Positions 1 to 9,069 are shown, numbered from the stretch's first letter. The stretch is DNA of 64,000 nucleotides from Nitrososphaerota archaeon (GCA_029784825.1 JAFMAU010000005.1:20162-84161); one strand, 5' to 3'. Notes: a model not told the origin generated them from the sequence alone. Translations and numbers: made by a program.

Positions 1-331
1 GGGCCACAACCGGGATGACGAGAGGGTTTTCGATGATGTCAGCACGGGCTTTTTTGCAGCACTTGAAAGAGCGTTCAGGGAATCCTCCCCCAGGCTTAGG
101 AAGGCTCGAGTAAGGATCTCGCGCCCCCTCAGGGAAATGTCGAAAGCCCAGGTCATAAGGCTGGCCGCCTCCCTTGATGTCCCGCTCCGGCTTACATGGA
201 GCTGCCACAGGGACGGCGCGGAGCACTGCTGGAAGTGCCCCGGTTGTCTCACGAGAAGCAGGTCCTTCGCCGAAGCGGGAGTCGCCGACCCGCTCGTTCC
301 CGTGGGCGGGGGAAAATTACTTAAACAATAG
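1..331 (+). CDS. queC: 7-cyano-7-deazaguanine synthase, C-terminal part
   Basis: Only the last ~110 codons lie in the window; the reading frame enters at base 2 and ends at TAG 329-331. QueC converts 7-carboxy-7-deazaguanine to preQ0 with ATP and ammonia, the precursor of archaeosine in archaeal tRNA. The visible part holds the family's cysteine cluster: TWSCHRDG, then CWKCPGC and a following R-SRSFAEAG-ADP stretch, matching the zinc-binding C-terminus of QueC. It is followed 22 nt downstream by a FolE2-type GTP cyclohydrolase, which could supply the first step of the same pathway. Family call is firm; the N-terminal PP-loop is outside the window. Confidence 0.9.
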   Translation, partial: GHNRDDERVFDDVSTGFFAALERAFRESSPRLRKARVRISRPLREMSKAQVIRLAASLDVPLRLTWSCHRDGAEHCWKCPGCLTRSRSFAEAGVADPLVPVGGGKLLKQ

Positions 332-353
332 ACGTTCGCTTTCGTTTCTCTTG

Positions 354-1097
354 GTGCGGGTCGAACGGGAAGAGGACGTTCTGGGCATCATCGACGCCAC
401 AGCCGACGTGCAATCAGAGACCTCGAAACTCCCGGTAGACGCCGGCATAGCCAGGCTGAAGGTGCTCAGTACCGCAGGCAACATCAGGATGCCGGTGGAA
501 CTGTCGATACAGACGTCGACTGGGCTCCACAGAGGGGTCCACATGAGCAGGCTTGTGAAGGCGGCAAACGGCAGAGGGGAGAGGGGGATGGAGCAGTGGC
601 TGAGATGGATATGCTCCGAGGTGAACAGGACTCAGCCCGGGACAAGCGTCACCGCGGCCTTCGAGCTCCCGTACGGGGACCAGTTCGCGAAGATCACCAT
701 GAGGGCGACTCAGCGTGGGGCCGTCACCTACATGTTCGCCGTGGACGGGATGACCGCCTGCCCATGCTCGAAGAAGATGATCGGGATAGGACATATGCAG
801 AGGGCGGAGATTACGCTTGTGTTGAAGAGCGAGAAGCCCGTTGACTCCATGGGAGTCGTTGAAAGGGTGGCCGAGTGCTTCTCGGCGGTGCCCAAGGAGC
901 ACATGAAGAGGCTGGAGGAAGCCAAGAAGATCCTAGAAGCCCAGGCTAATCCGAGGTTCGCCGAAGACCTGGTGAGAGAGTGCGTGAGAAGGTTCCCGAA
1001 CGCTCTGTTCGTCAGCGGCAGGTGCTTCGAGTCGATTCACGCCCATGACGCCCTGGCAACCTGGTCGGCCAAGCCCGGCTGGATGCCTGTCCTATAG
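354..1097 (+). CDS. GTP cyclohydrolase, FolE2/MptA type
   Basis: Hydrolyses GTP to a dihydroneopterin derivative, the entry to 7-deazaguanine or archaeal pterin synthesis. The 247-residue product shows the COG1469 hallmarks: RGVHMSR, the metal-binding CPCSK motif near residue 140 and F-ESIHAHDA near the C-terminus. MptA (archaeal, cyclic phosphate product) and FolE2 share this fold, so the exact product cannot be read here. I chose GTG 354 because a TATA-like TTACTTAAAC (317-326) lies about 30 nt upstream, after the queC stop at 331; longer upstream frames overlap queC. The neighbouring queC supports a preQ0/archaeosine role (inference). Confidence 0.88.
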   Translation: MRVEREEDVLGIIDATADVQSETSKLPVDAGIARLKVLSTAGNIRMPVELSIQTSTGLHRGVHMSRLVKAANGRGERGMEQWLRWICSEVNRTQPGTSVTAAFELPYGDQFAKITMRATQRGAVTYMFAVDGMTACPCSKKMIGIGHMQRAEITLVLKSEKPVDSMGVVERVAECFSAVPKEHMKRLEEAKKILEAQANPRFAEDLVRECVRRFPNALFVSGRCFESIHAHDALATWSAKPGWMPVL

Positions 1098-1148
1098 TTC
1101 GTACGGGCTGTCACGCTTAAATCGAGAATCCATAGTCGGCCCGGTTGT

Positions 1149-2006
1149 TTGACCGACCTCCTCATCGGGACATCGGGCTGGTCGTACAACGAGTGGGCGG
1201 GGGTCTTCTATCCTGATTCAAAGACGAACAAGCTTTCGTTCTATTCCAAGGTCTATGGGACCGCCGAGGTCGACTCCTCGTTCTACGCGTTCCCCTCGAA
1301 GGGGCTTGTTCTCGGATGGGCCAGGTACACCCCGGACGATTTCGTCTTCTCCCTGAAGCTCCCCCAGCAACTCACCCACGAGAAGAAGCTCGACCTTGGA
1401 AAGGGAGTGGAGGCCGACCTTGTCCGCTTCCTCGGCCTCTTGAAGCCGCTGATCGCTACAGGGAAGCTGGGGCCGATCCTCATCCAGCTTCCGCCGAGCT
1501 ATTCATTCCAGTCCGACTACGAGAAGCTGAAGGGGTTCCTTGGCAGGGTCCCAGAGGACGTCAGGTTCGCTGTCGAGTTCCGCCACCCCTCCTGGCTGAG
1601 GGACGAGGTGTGGTCAATTCTGCGGGCCAGGAACGTGGCGAACGTCATCGTAGACGAGCCGCTCCTCCCTCCCGACACAGTGGTCACAGCCGACTTCGCT
1701 TTCATCAGATGGCACGGACACGGGACCAGGCCGTGGTACAACTACAGGTACAGCGACAGGGAGCTGGACGCTTGGGTGCCGAAGGTCGAGGAAGTCAGGT
1801 CGAAGGTCAAGCAGACCTTCGGCTACTTCAACAACCACTTCAAAGGGTTCGCAGTTGAGAACTCCCTCAAGATGATGGAGAAGCTAGGGGCGTCGTCCCT
1901 GCAGCAGCAGGAGATCAGGGCAAGAGCGACCAGGTTCATCGAGACCGGGCGCAAGGCCGACGGGGAGGGCAGCATACTCGAATTCGTGGATAGGGTGAAG
2001 GGCTGA
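1149..2006 (+). CDS. DUF72 (YecE-like) family protein
   Basis: A 285-residue protein that opens with L-IGTSGWSY-EW-GVFYP, the signature of DUF72 proteins, which adopt a TIM-barrel-like fold. Further family motifs are the VDSSFYAFPS segment (residues ~40-50), the LPPSYSF and VEFRHPSW segments in the middle, and WHGHG with FGYFNNHFKG-AVEN near the C-terminus. No biochemical function is established for the family. The start is TTG 1149, with a CTTAAAT element about 32 nt upstream. The stop is followed at once by the ATG of the NAD-kinase-like gene, so the two are probably co-transcribed. Confidence 0.88.
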   Translation: MTDLLIGTSGWSYNEWAGVFYPDSKTNKLSFYSKVYGTAEVDSSFYAFPSKGLVLGWARYTPDDFVFSLKLPQQLTHEKKLDLGKGVEADLVRFLGLLKPLIATGKLGPILIQLPPSYSFQSDYEKLKGFLGRVPEDVRFAVEFRHPSWLRDEVWSILRARNVANVIVDEPLLPPDTVVTADFAFIRWHGHGTRPWYNYRYSDRELDAWVPKVEEVRSKVKQTFGYFNNHFKGFAVENSLKMMEKLGASSLQQQEIRARATRFIETGRKADGEGSILEFVDRVKG

Positions 2007-2795
2007 ATGAAGGCGAAGATGTTCCTGGATGGGGGCGCGCCCAAGTTGCCCCCGAAGGTGCTCAGGAAGGTCATCCAGGAAGCCGGCATTGCTGTGACCG
2101 AAGGAAAGGCAGACTTCGGCATCGTGCTGGGAGGAGACGGAAGGTTCAGCAGGTACGGCAGGACAGAAACGATCCCCCTCCTGTTCGTCGGTGTCCGTTC
2201 CAAGGATGCTACCGGTTCGAGGGCGTTCCTTGCCGAGGCGACATTCGACGAGCTCCCGCAAGCCCTCGAACGCATCCGCAAGGGAGATTACTCCGTCAAA
2301 GAGCACCCCCGGCTCCTCGTCCTGAAGAACGGCAGGAGCCTCGGGGAGGTGTTCACCGACGCATATCTGCAGAGAGGGAGCGAGAGCGCGTGCCTCAGGT
2401 ACAACGTCAGGATCTCCGGCGGGGCGGATATCGAAGAAGCCGCAATCGGAGACGGAGTGATAGTCTCGACGAAGGCGGGCTCGACCGGGTACTACTCCTA
2501 CCCTGACAGGATCAAAGGAGACTGGATGGACCCATCGGCATCTGCCGTCATGGGAATAGACGAGATGGGCATATGCCACGTCAACCCGACATATACCGAA
2601 CGCAAGGGTGCAGATAGGCATCCCCTGAGATATGAGGTCCCTTGGGGGTGCAGCGTCGAGCTGTCACTCTTTCGGGAAGCAGACGCGAGGATCTACGGGA
2701 CCACAGACGGGCGGGAGGGGGTGAAGGTCTCGCTCGGGGACCGGATCCGTGTGAGACCTGGGAAGAGCGTCACAAGAGTTCTAACGCTTCGATAG
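2007..2795 (+). CDS. NAD kinase-like protein (ATP-NAD kinase superfamily)
   Basis: A 262-residue protein with a GGDGRFSRY segment near residue 42 that matches the GGDG nucleotide-binding motif of NAD kinases, and a STKAGSTGYY segment near residue 155 that matches the conserved substrate-site motif of that fold. The expected role is ATP-dependent phosphorylation of NAD(H) to NADP(H) in the cytoplasm. The N-terminus before GGDG is short for a canonical enzyme and the usual NE-D motif is not obvious, so it may be a divergent kinase. ATG 2007 follows the DUF72 stop (2004-2006) directly, which implies translational coupling. Confidence 0.75.
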   Translation: MKAKMFLDGGAPKLPPKVLRKVIQEAGIAVTEGKADFGIVLGGDGRFSRYGRTETIPLLFVGVRSKDATGSRAFLAEATFDELPQALERIRKGDYSVKEHPRLLVLKNGRSLGEVFTDAYLQRGSESACLRYNVRISGGADIEEAAIGDGVIVSTKAGSTGYYSYPDRIKGDWMDPSASAVMGIDEMGICHVNPTYTERKGADRHPLRYEVPWGCSVELSLFREADARIYGTTDGREGVKVSLGDRIRVRPGKSVTRVLTLR

Positions 2796-3028
2796 GTATC
2801 TCAGGAAAGCAGCCTGACCGGCAAGGCGGGTTCGGGTGAACCTTTCAGGACATCGAATCTTCAGGTGGAATGTTGCTTTTCACCGCTGCGGTGCGCCCCC
2901 TCCGCAAGTGCCGACGCCACCCTGTGCTATTTGCATCATTGGCCCGGTTGGGGTGCGACTTTTCGTTCAAAGGCGCTCTATTATCCGAACTGCGCAGGCG
3001 GTGCAAACGTGGAGGTGAAAAAGAAAAA
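2796..3028. other. intergenic region, no gene supported
   Basis: About 230 bases. A small hairpin GGTTC-GGGT-GAACC lies near 2829-2842, shortly after the NAD-kinase stop, and could act as part of a terminator. The open frames here are composition shadows with no recognisable domain. The only other signal is the Shine-Dalgarno at 3011-3017 that serves the next gene. Confidence 0.4.
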
Positions 3029-3349
3029 TTGAAGCAAGACGACGCGTACTCGCTAGCGCGCGCTGTCCTCCTGATTGGAGGCATTCTCGCCATCGCCTTC
3101 GGAGCAACGACTCTAGGCGCAAACATCACCAACTACAGGACATTCTCAGATGCCTTTGCTAACACCGCCCCCCTGCTCGGCGTCATAGTAGGGGTCGTGG
3201 CCCTCGTGGCATCCAGCAGAATCAGGGAAGAGCCAATCGCCATCGTCATGGCAGTGCTCGGCTTCCTCGCCGGCGGCATTGGCGGAGTCCTGGTTGCGAT
3301 CGGTGGCATCTGGGCGCTCATCTCCAGATACACAATAAAGACCGCATAG
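3029..3349 (+). CDS. small membrane protein, three predicted TM segments
   Basis: A 106-residue product with a short polar N-terminus (KQDDAYSLARA) followed by three hydrophobic stretches rich in Gly, Ala, Ile and Val (residues ~10-32, 48-62 and 72-95). I chose TTG 3029 because a strong Shine-Dalgarno GGAGGTG (3011-3017) sits 11 nt upstream; a longer in-frame reading up to 2870 is GC-driven and lacks hydrophobic or domain content. An SD is notable here because many neighbours look leaderless. No family recognised. It lies alone between the NAD kinase gene and a convergent coiled-coil protein gene. Confidence 0.65.
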   Translation: MKQDDAYSLARAVLLIGGILAIAFGATTLGANITNYRTFSDAFANTAPLLGVIVGVVALVASSRIREEPIAIVMAVLGFLAGGIGGVLVAIGGIWALISRYTIKTA

Positions 3350-3408
3350 GCACACCTGAGGGGTTCCTCAAAACGCGGGGACCCCTACGCCATTTCTTTG
3401 GCTCGGCC

Positions 3409-4518
3409 CTAGGGGGTAAGCCCGAGCGCTTGAGATACTGACTTTGAAAGGTCCCCGCCAAGCACCCTGACCCTCCCCTTCAGATGCTCCATATCGAGCT
3501 CTTCGCCGTTCTCGAGCGGAATCCCGGAGACAAGCTTCCTTACGGTGGCGCGGTACCTCGACCCCATCACACTCATCACCTTCTGCAGAATCTCGCGGCA
3601 GTTTACGGTCTCCAGCGACTGCTCCCCATTCGCAGACAGCTTGAGCAGCGCCACCTTCCTCTTGGCAAGGTCGCTCAGCTCTGCGACAAGCTCTGCCGCC
3701 GCCTTCTTTATCGCCTCGATGTCGACGAACGCCATCAGCGAGGGGTCGTTCATCACGTTGACAGCCTGAACCTGGTCGGTGTACTCCAGGCCGACGAACC
3801 CGTCTTCGTGGATCCCTGAAGTGACGATCTTCATCTTCGCGCCGTTCCCTGGCTTCTCGAAGTTGGCCCTGAGGCGCCCCCCCGAGGTCTCGGCGTCCGA
3901 GAGGACGTACTGGTCCAGCCTCTCATAGCCTGGAGTTCTGGTCTTGCTGAGGAGGGCGCGGGAGAACCTCACTGGGACCCGGAGCTCGTAGCCGAGCTGT
4001 GAGAACACGAAAGGCTGATGAAACAGCCGCGAGTTCTGTGCGGCCAGCCTGAAGTCGTACTTTATTCCCCCTTCGCACTCGTAGCTGGACTCCGCTTCGT
4101 AGACCCCGTCGGACAGCCTCACCTGTACGACGTTCTCAATCACAGGAAGCGGGTCCGCGGCGAAATAAGCTTCAAGGCTCTTCAGCGCTTTGTCCTTCTC
4201 ACTCGACACCGACCTGCGAAAGTCTTCGAGCTGCTGCTTCGCACCCTTCTGGAGCCTGCTCTTCGCCTGCTCCTTGGCCGTTGAGAGGAAGCCGTCGACC
4301 TGTTGTGCCAGCTCCCTGAGGACAGATTCCTTTTCGACCTTCATGGCGGCCAGCACGTTGGAGACCTCATCAGCCTGCGCTTCGAGCTTGTTCAGGGACT
4401 CCATCAGGTCCCCTTCGACATTCCTGGCAGAATCTTCTAGCTCGTTCGCGTGGTCAGCGAACCTGACCGCGTCGAAGAGATGGGTCGTGGTCTGCTTCAG
4501 AGAAGCAGAGGATTCCAT
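3409..4518 (-). CDS. uncharacterised coiled-coil protein
   Basis: A 369-residue protein, not recognised. Residues ~20-120 are rich in Glu, Lys, Gln and Leu with heptad-like spacing (for example the segment around ESLNKLEAQADEVSNVL), so a long coiled coil is likely. A compact beta-rich region follows (~130-290; RLSDGVYEAE, YELRVPVRFSR), then a second helical part (~265-330) and a tail ending in LGLTP. No signal peptide or membrane segment is seen. ATG 4518 has a TATA-like GTTATAG element about 28 nt upstream, consistent with a leaderless transcript. It is convergent with the 3029 gene and divergent from the 4622 gene. Confidence 0.75.
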   Translation of the reverse strand: MESSASLKQTTTHLFDAVRFADHANELEDSARNVEGDLMESLNKLEAQADEVSNVLAAMKVEKESVLRELAQQVDGFLSTAKEQAKSRLQKGAKQQLEDFRRSVSSEKDKALKSLEAYFAADPLPVIENVVQVRLSDGVYEAESSYECEGGIKYDFRLAAQNSRLFHQPFVFSQLGYELRVPVRFSRALLSKTRTPGYERLDQYVLSDAETSGGRLRANFEKPGNGAKMKIVTSGIHEDGFVGLEYTDQVQAVNVMNDPSLMAFVDIEAIKKAAAELVAELSDLAKRKVALLKLSANGEQSLETVNCREILQKVMSVMGSRYRATVRKLVSGIPLENGEELDMEHLKGRVRVLGGDLSKSVSQALGLTP

Positions 4519-4621
4519 TCGGCATCATCTTCTTACTTTGGGGCTATAACCGTTTTCAGCCCCCCCAATCTGTCCATGCCAAGAGAGAAATACCAGGCCA
4601 GGGGCGACAGCTCCTCTCCTG

Positions 4622-5104
4622 TTGACATCCGATGAAGCGAGGACGGAAGACCTTCTCGACAGGCTGGTCTTGGAGATCAAGGCAGTGGCGCTGCTTCATG
4701 GCTCAGAGGAGGAGCTCAGAGCGAGGTTGGAGGACAAGATAACGGAGTCGCATGATGAGAGCGTGAGGAGGTTCGTGAAAGCTCTCCAGTCCGAAAGGCC
4801 GGAGGAGACTCGTGGGCGGCTCGCCCTGGCCCTGGGGGAGCTCCTTACGGCCGCCATTCTGGTAGTCACTGGGGCGGTAGTCCTGGTCCCTACGGTCGCA
4901 GGGGTCAACACACTTTCGAGCCTCGTGAATTACTTCGCAGTAAGGACCACAGGGCCCGTCGGGACCTCGCCCCTCTCCCCCTACCTCTCATTCATGGAGT
5001 TCGCCGTAGGGGTTGTGCTGCTTCTCTCGGCTTTCTTCGCGCTCCGCGAGGCGGCCCTGAACCTCAAGAGGGCAGGGCTGGCGGTCAAGTCGGGAGAGCT
5101 GTAA
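4622..5104 (+). CDS. small integral membrane protein next to APC permease
   Basis: A 160-residue protein starting at TTG 4622. The first ~75 residues are charged and probably helical and cytosolic. Two hydrophobic segments follow (residues ~80-103 and 122-143), then a short basic tail. No family recognised. The stop TAA (5102-5104) is one base from the GTG of the amino-acid permease gene, so the two are almost certainly one operon. An accessory or regulatory role for the permease is a guess from position only. Confidence 0.68.
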   Translation: MTSDEARTEDLLDRLVLEIKAVALLHGSEEELRARLEDKITESHDESVRRFVKALQSERPEETRGRLALALGELLTAAILVVTGAVVLVPTVAGVNTLSSLVNYFAVRTTGPVGTSPLSPYLSFMEFAVGVVLLLSAFFALREAALNLKRAGLAVKSGEL

Positions 5105-5105
5105 A

Positions 5106-6950
5106 GTGAGCCAGCTAGGCCCGAGAGTTAGGCTCGCCGCGCTCTGCCTGAAGGTGACCGGGCTAGCCGTCGGTGTGTTTTCCGTGCTCGTCTCATTGGG
5201 GTTCGTCTACGACGAACTGACGTTCCTGTCAGGTGAGGGAGGGACCAACCTGGGAGATGTCGTGGTCGTGCTGTCGGCAATCTCGCTTGCGCTGTCGGGG
5301 GTCGCGCTGGTTGCCCAGCTCCCGGAGTCGTTTTGGGCGAGGTTCCGCCGTGTCCCCGAGGCGGTCGGACGGAGGAGGCCGGTCTACGGGCTAGGGACAA
5401 TGCTGGCCGTGGGGATCGGCGCCACCCTCGGCTCCCCCCTTTTCATCTTGATACCGGAGAACATCCTCCAATACGAAGTCGTCTCCGTGGTCTCCCTAGT
5501 TCTCGCCACGGTCCTGTCAGTGGCGATGGCAAAGGTATACACCGACATGTACAGGGCGTCGCGCGACCTCGGGCTCGCGGGGGTAGGAGGGCCGTCATTC
5601 ACCAAGGTGGCGGTAGGCACCCGGAGTGTGAGGTACTTCGTTTCAAGGCTCTCGATGTGGGTTTCGAACACGGCCCTCGCGGCCTACACCAAGATCGTGT
5701 TCCTGATTTTCGTGCTTGACCCCTCGTACCTGCCGGCCGTGCTGAGTTCCTACGGCTTGAGCCCCGTGACGAGCGGCGTGATAACCTATGCCATAGCCGG
5801 AGGCTTCGTGGCGTGGACCATACTGAACATACTCTTCGAGCAGAGGTACCTCAGGCTCCTGGGGGTGCTGCAGGTCGTAATGACTGCGACCCTGCTGTTG
5901 ATTCTAATCTACCACAGCTTCGTGCTCGGGGCGCTGGGGTCCTGGAATCTTTCGGGCCTGCTCGCAGAACCTGGCGGGTTCAGCTGGTTGCCCGCCCTCG
6001 TGGTCAATACCGGGTATCTCTATCTCCTCTTCTTCGGCTTCCAGGAGATACAGTCGCTTGAAAGGGACGCGGTCGAAGAGTCCTCGGTCCCCGTGTTGTC
6101 CTGGGTGAGGAAGGGATTCAAGCTTGACAGAACAAAGTACTTCGGAATCGCCATGGTCCTCAGCGTCATCGTTGCGGGCGCGGTGAACATCTTCTACGGG
6201 CTTGCGGTCTACGCCTCGGTCAACGCGGGCGGAAGCCTCCCCCAGGGGACTGCCATCCCAGCGCTATATCTTGCAGGGAAGCTGCTCGGCCCGACGCAAG
6301 AGCTCCTCATAGCCGTCGCATTTCTGATAGCCACCATCACCACATTCGTGCCTGCCTTTCTCGCCGCCGCCAGGCACCTCAGCGCCCTCGGTGAGGATGG
6401 ATACATGCCGAAGTCCCTTGCGAACCTCTCCTGGGTGTTTACCCTGGTGGCCATTCTCCTCCTGGCGATCGGACCCCAGGACTTCCTGGTGAACATCACC
6501 GACTTCATGGTGCTGATAAGCCTTGGCATAATCAGCTTCTCCGCGCTTTGGTTGCGGCGCCGCGCGCACGAGCCGCTGAAAGTGGGAAGAACGCTTCCGC
6601 TGCTTGTGGGACTGAGCTGCTTCCTCTTCGGCGGTGCGGTCTACTTCATCAATCCGTCGGTGGTAATCTTTGGCGCGGTGGCGATAATGTTCGCATACCT
6701 GATATTCGATGTGATCGAACTGGGTACGCTCGGAGCCCAGCTCTTCCTGTCGGTCTTCGGATTTGTCTCGCTGCTGGTGCTGACCGCGTTCGAGCACACG
6801 CTATACACAGGTGGCGTGCTCCGCCTCTTCACAGACCCGTTGGGGCTGGACCCGAACACCCTACTGTCCTTCGGATTGCTGCTCTCGTCAGCCCTTTTGG
6901 CAGCGAACGTGGCGATGGACGTAAGAGTCCTCCGACGGACCTCGCTCTGA
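5106..6950 (+). CDS. APC-superfamily amino acid/polyamine permease
   Basis: A 614-residue protein with about 14 hydrophobic segments, longer than the usual 12-TM permease. The region GLGTMLAVGIGATLGSPLF (residues ~97-115) resembles the first conserved helix break of APC transporters (G-G-IG-GIF-type). It likely imports or exchanges amino acids or polyamines at the cytoplasmic membrane; the substrate cannot be read from the sequence. Start GTG 5106, one base after the upstream stop. The downstream 67 bases hold no gene before the convergent GNAT remnant. Confidence 0.82.
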   Translation: MSQLGPRVRLAALCLKVTGLAVGVFSVLVSLGFVYDELTFLSGEGGTNLGDVVVVLSAISLALSGVALVAQLPESFWARFRRVPEAVGRRRPVYGLGTMLAVGIGATLGSPLFILIPENILQYEVVSVVSLVLATVLSVAMAKVYTDMYRASRDLGLAGVGGPSFTKVAVGTRSVRYFVSRLSMWVSNTALAAYTKIVFLIFVLDPSYLPAVLSSYGLSPVTSGVITYAIAGGFVAWTILNILFEQRYLRLLGVLQVVMTATLLLILIYHSFVLGALGSWNLSGLLAEPGGFSWLPALVVNTGYLYLLFFGFQEIQSLERDAVEESSVPVLSWVRKGFKLDRTKYFGIAMVLSVIVAGAVNIFYGLAVYASVNAGGSLPQGTAIPALYLAGKLLGPTQELLIAVAFLIATITTFVPAFLAAARHLSALGEDGYMPKSLANLSWVFTLVAILLLAIGPQDFLVNITDFMVLISLGIISFSALWLRRRAHEPLKVGRTLPLLVGLSCFLFGGAVYFINPSVVIFGAVAIMFAYLIFDVIELGTLGAQLFLSVFGFVSLLVLTAFEHTLYTGGVLRLFTDPLGLDPNTLLSFGLLLSSALLAANVAMDVRVLRRTSL

Positions 6951-7017
6951 GCCCGGTCGGAAGCTCTTGCTACAGCCGGAAAGCGCGGGACACATGCGCA
7001 ATTGGGGGAGTTGTTTC

Positions 7018-7555
7018 TCACTCGGCTGATTCCCGCGTAGACCCCAGATCAAGCCGCCAGACGTTGTTGTGCAGGAACTTCCCGCTGCCTGGAGGGTACT
7101 CGGAGTCAATCTCTCTAAGGAGCTCGAAGCCGAGCTTCTTGGTGACTGCGTTCGAAGGGCCGTTGTCAGTCGAAGGAAATGCGACGAGGTATCTGCGGCT
7201 CGACATCTCTCTTGCTGTCTGAATCAACAGCCTCATCGCCTGAGTTGCGACCCCCCAGGCCCTGGAACTCCGGGAGCACAAACCAGCCCGTCTCCCAGGC
7301 CTTTTCTCCCTCCCAGTCCGTCTCCCAATAGCCGACGCTCCCCGCGGCCGAGGGACCTACCATAATCGTGTACATGCACCCAGCACGCCGATCGGCAGAC
7401 ATCGCGAGGAATCTCTCGTGGCGCCTCTGGATCTGCTCTATGCTTTCTGGCCCGTTCAGATGCTCCATTTCACTCGATGCTCCCAGCGTCTTCTCCAGGA
7501 CCCATCTGTCGCCAGAAGCGTATGGCCTGACGGAGACTCTTCGGGTCGGAGGCAT
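7018..7555 (-). pseudogene. GNAT-family acetyltransferase, frameshifted
   Basis: Two frames together make one GNAT N-acetyltransferase. The first (ATG 7555 onward) gives MPPTRRVSVRPY through GSVGYWE and WETGWFVLPEFQGLG. The second frame continues with GVATQAMRLLIQTARE, an N-G-SNAV-KKLGFELL motif and the C-terminus ending at 7018. The switch lies in a run of six C on the + strand at 7251-7256; five would restore the frame. It could be a true inactivating frameshift or a homopolymer sequencing error. A TTTATGA element lies about 25 nt upstream of ATG 7555. Confidence 0.75.
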
Positions 7556-7727
7556 TGCTTCCAAGAATGGCCACCGCTTTATGAGGCGCGCCAGATAAAC
7601 TGGGCGCCGCCGGCTTCGGGCACCTCCCCGTGGAGCGGCGACCAAGTTTCTCATTCAACTGTGAGCATCGTCCAGCTGATATGCCTCCCGCAACCTTTAC
7701 GGACAGCGGCGTCGGGGTTGCGGCCGA

Positions 7728-7949
7728 TTGCTCCTGAAAGTGCACGTTGTGCCGAACGCTAGAAGGGCCGAGGTCGCGAGGCTCGATGATGGAACACTTG
7801 AGATCAGAGTTGACGAAAGACCTGAACGCGGCCGCGCGAACAAGAGGTTATTGGAAATCATAGCCGGTTATCTCAGTGTCCCGAAGTCGAAAGTGACCCT
7901 CGTCGCTGGCGCTCGATCGAGGGACAAGACAGTACTGGTGGCATCCTAG
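7728..7949 (+). CDS. DUF167 / YggU family protein
   Basis: A 73-residue protein with the family pattern: LKVHVVPNARR at the N-terminus, RV-ERPERGRANKRLLEIIAGYLSVPKSKV in the middle and VAGARSRDKTVLV at the end. The length matches YggU/DUF167 proteins, whose function is unknown. The start is TTG 7728, with CCTTTACGG about 30 nt upstream as a possible TATA box; GTG 7740 is an alternative. Only 3 bases separate the stop from the radical SAM gene, so they are co-transcribed. Confidence 0.85.
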   Translation: MLLKVHVVPNARRAEVARLDDGTLEIRVDERPERGRANKRLLEIIAGYLSVPKSKVTLVAGARSRDKTVLVAS

Positions 7950-7952
7950 GCC

Positions 7953-9035
7953 GTGCACTATCATGTGATTCTGACGAAAGAGTGCAACCTTGTATGCAGG
8001 TATTGCGGGGGCGGAAGCGACACCCCGCCAAAGGAGATTCAGTACTCGCTGGCCAACCTTAGGTCGTTCCTGTCTCAAGATGACGACCCGACAGTGGAAT
8101 TCTACGGAGGGGAGCCCCTGCTGCGCATCGGGACGATGAAGTCCATGATGGACCAGTTACCCGGGCGCTTTGTTCTGCAGACCAACGGCGTTCATCTGGA
8201 CAGGGTCGATCCGGAATACCTCTCGAAGTTCAGCACGGTGCTTGTCTCCATAGACGGCAAAGAGGAGGTGACGGATGGGCAGAGAGGGCGGGGGATCTAC
8301 GGACGAGTCATACACAATTCTGGCCTTATCAGGAAGAGGGGGTTCAAAGGGGACCTCGTTGCGAGGATGACCGTCGCGCAGGGGACTGACATCCGTGAGA
8401 ACGTGGGACACCTCTGGGACACGGGGCTCTTCGACCACGTCCACTGGCAGCTTGACTTCGGAATGTTCTGGGAGGCCGGGGAATGCACGGAGCCGGGGAT
8501 CGACAGGTGGATCGCTCACTACAATTCGGGTATCTCTTCCCTCGTTGCTTCGTGGGTTAAGGAGATGGAACGCTCGAAGCGGGTTCAGGGCCTGGTGCCG
8601 TTCATCGGCGTCATGAAATCACTCCTCTCAGGAGAGCCCTCAAAGCTAAGGTGCGGCTCGGGGGTTGACTTCTTCTCGATCATGCCGGATGGAAGGATTT
8701 CGGCTTGCCCTGTCTCGGTCGACTACGACTTCTCCATCCTAGGGTCCATACTCACAGAGACCCCTGGGTCACTCAAGGACGCCCAGGCTGTTGGCGAACC
8801 CTGTTCGTCCTGCGACATACTCAACATCTGTGGCGGGCGGTGCCTCTTCGTCAACAAGGCGCAACATCTCCTCCGTGAGGGGGGGTATTCTTTGATCTGC
8901 GGGACGGTGAGGCACCTGGTGAAGGAACTCGGCAATGTCAAACCCCTCGTTGAGGCGCTCATCAAAGAAGGAGCGTTGAGGTCATCTGACTTCGACTATC
9001 CCACATTCAACAACGGATGCGAAACGATACCGTAA
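7953..9035 (+). CDS. radical SAM protein with C-terminal Cys-rich (SPASM-like) domain
   Basis: A 360-residue enzyme. The N-terminus reads MHYHVILTKECNLVCRYC, giving the CX3CX2C cluster at C11, C15 and C18 that binds the SAM-cleaving 4Fe-4S cluster, followed by FYGGEPLL, the GGE motif that contacts SAM. C-terminal cysteines (CPVSVDYDF, CSSCDILNICGGRC and a later C-G) resemble a SPASM domain that holds auxiliary clusters in peptide-modifying enzymes. It resembles archaeal putative peptide-modifying radical SAM proteins, but no precursor peptide gene is visible nearby. GTG 7953 starts 3 bases after the YggU stop. Confidence 0.85.
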   Translation: MHYHVILTKECNLVCRYCGGGSDTPPKEIQYSLANLRSFLSQDDDPTVEFYGGEPLLRIGTMKSMMDQLPGRFVLQTNGVHLDRVDPEYLSKFSTVLVSIDGKEEVTDGQRGRGIYGRVIHNSGLIRKRGFKGDLVARMTVAQGTDIRENVGHLWDTGLFDHVHWQLDFGMFWEAGECTEPGIDRWIAHYNSGISSLVASWVKEMERSKRVQGLVPFIGVMKSLLSGEPSKLRCGSGVDFFSIMPDGRISACPVSVDYDFSILGSILTETPGSLKDAQAVGEPCSSCDILNICGGRCLFVNKAQHLLREGGYSLICGTVRHLVKELGNVKPLVEALIKEGALRSSDFDYPTFNNGCETIP

Positions 9036-9069
9036 AGGACTGAGGCGGCTCCATGGCAGTAGAGTGTGA

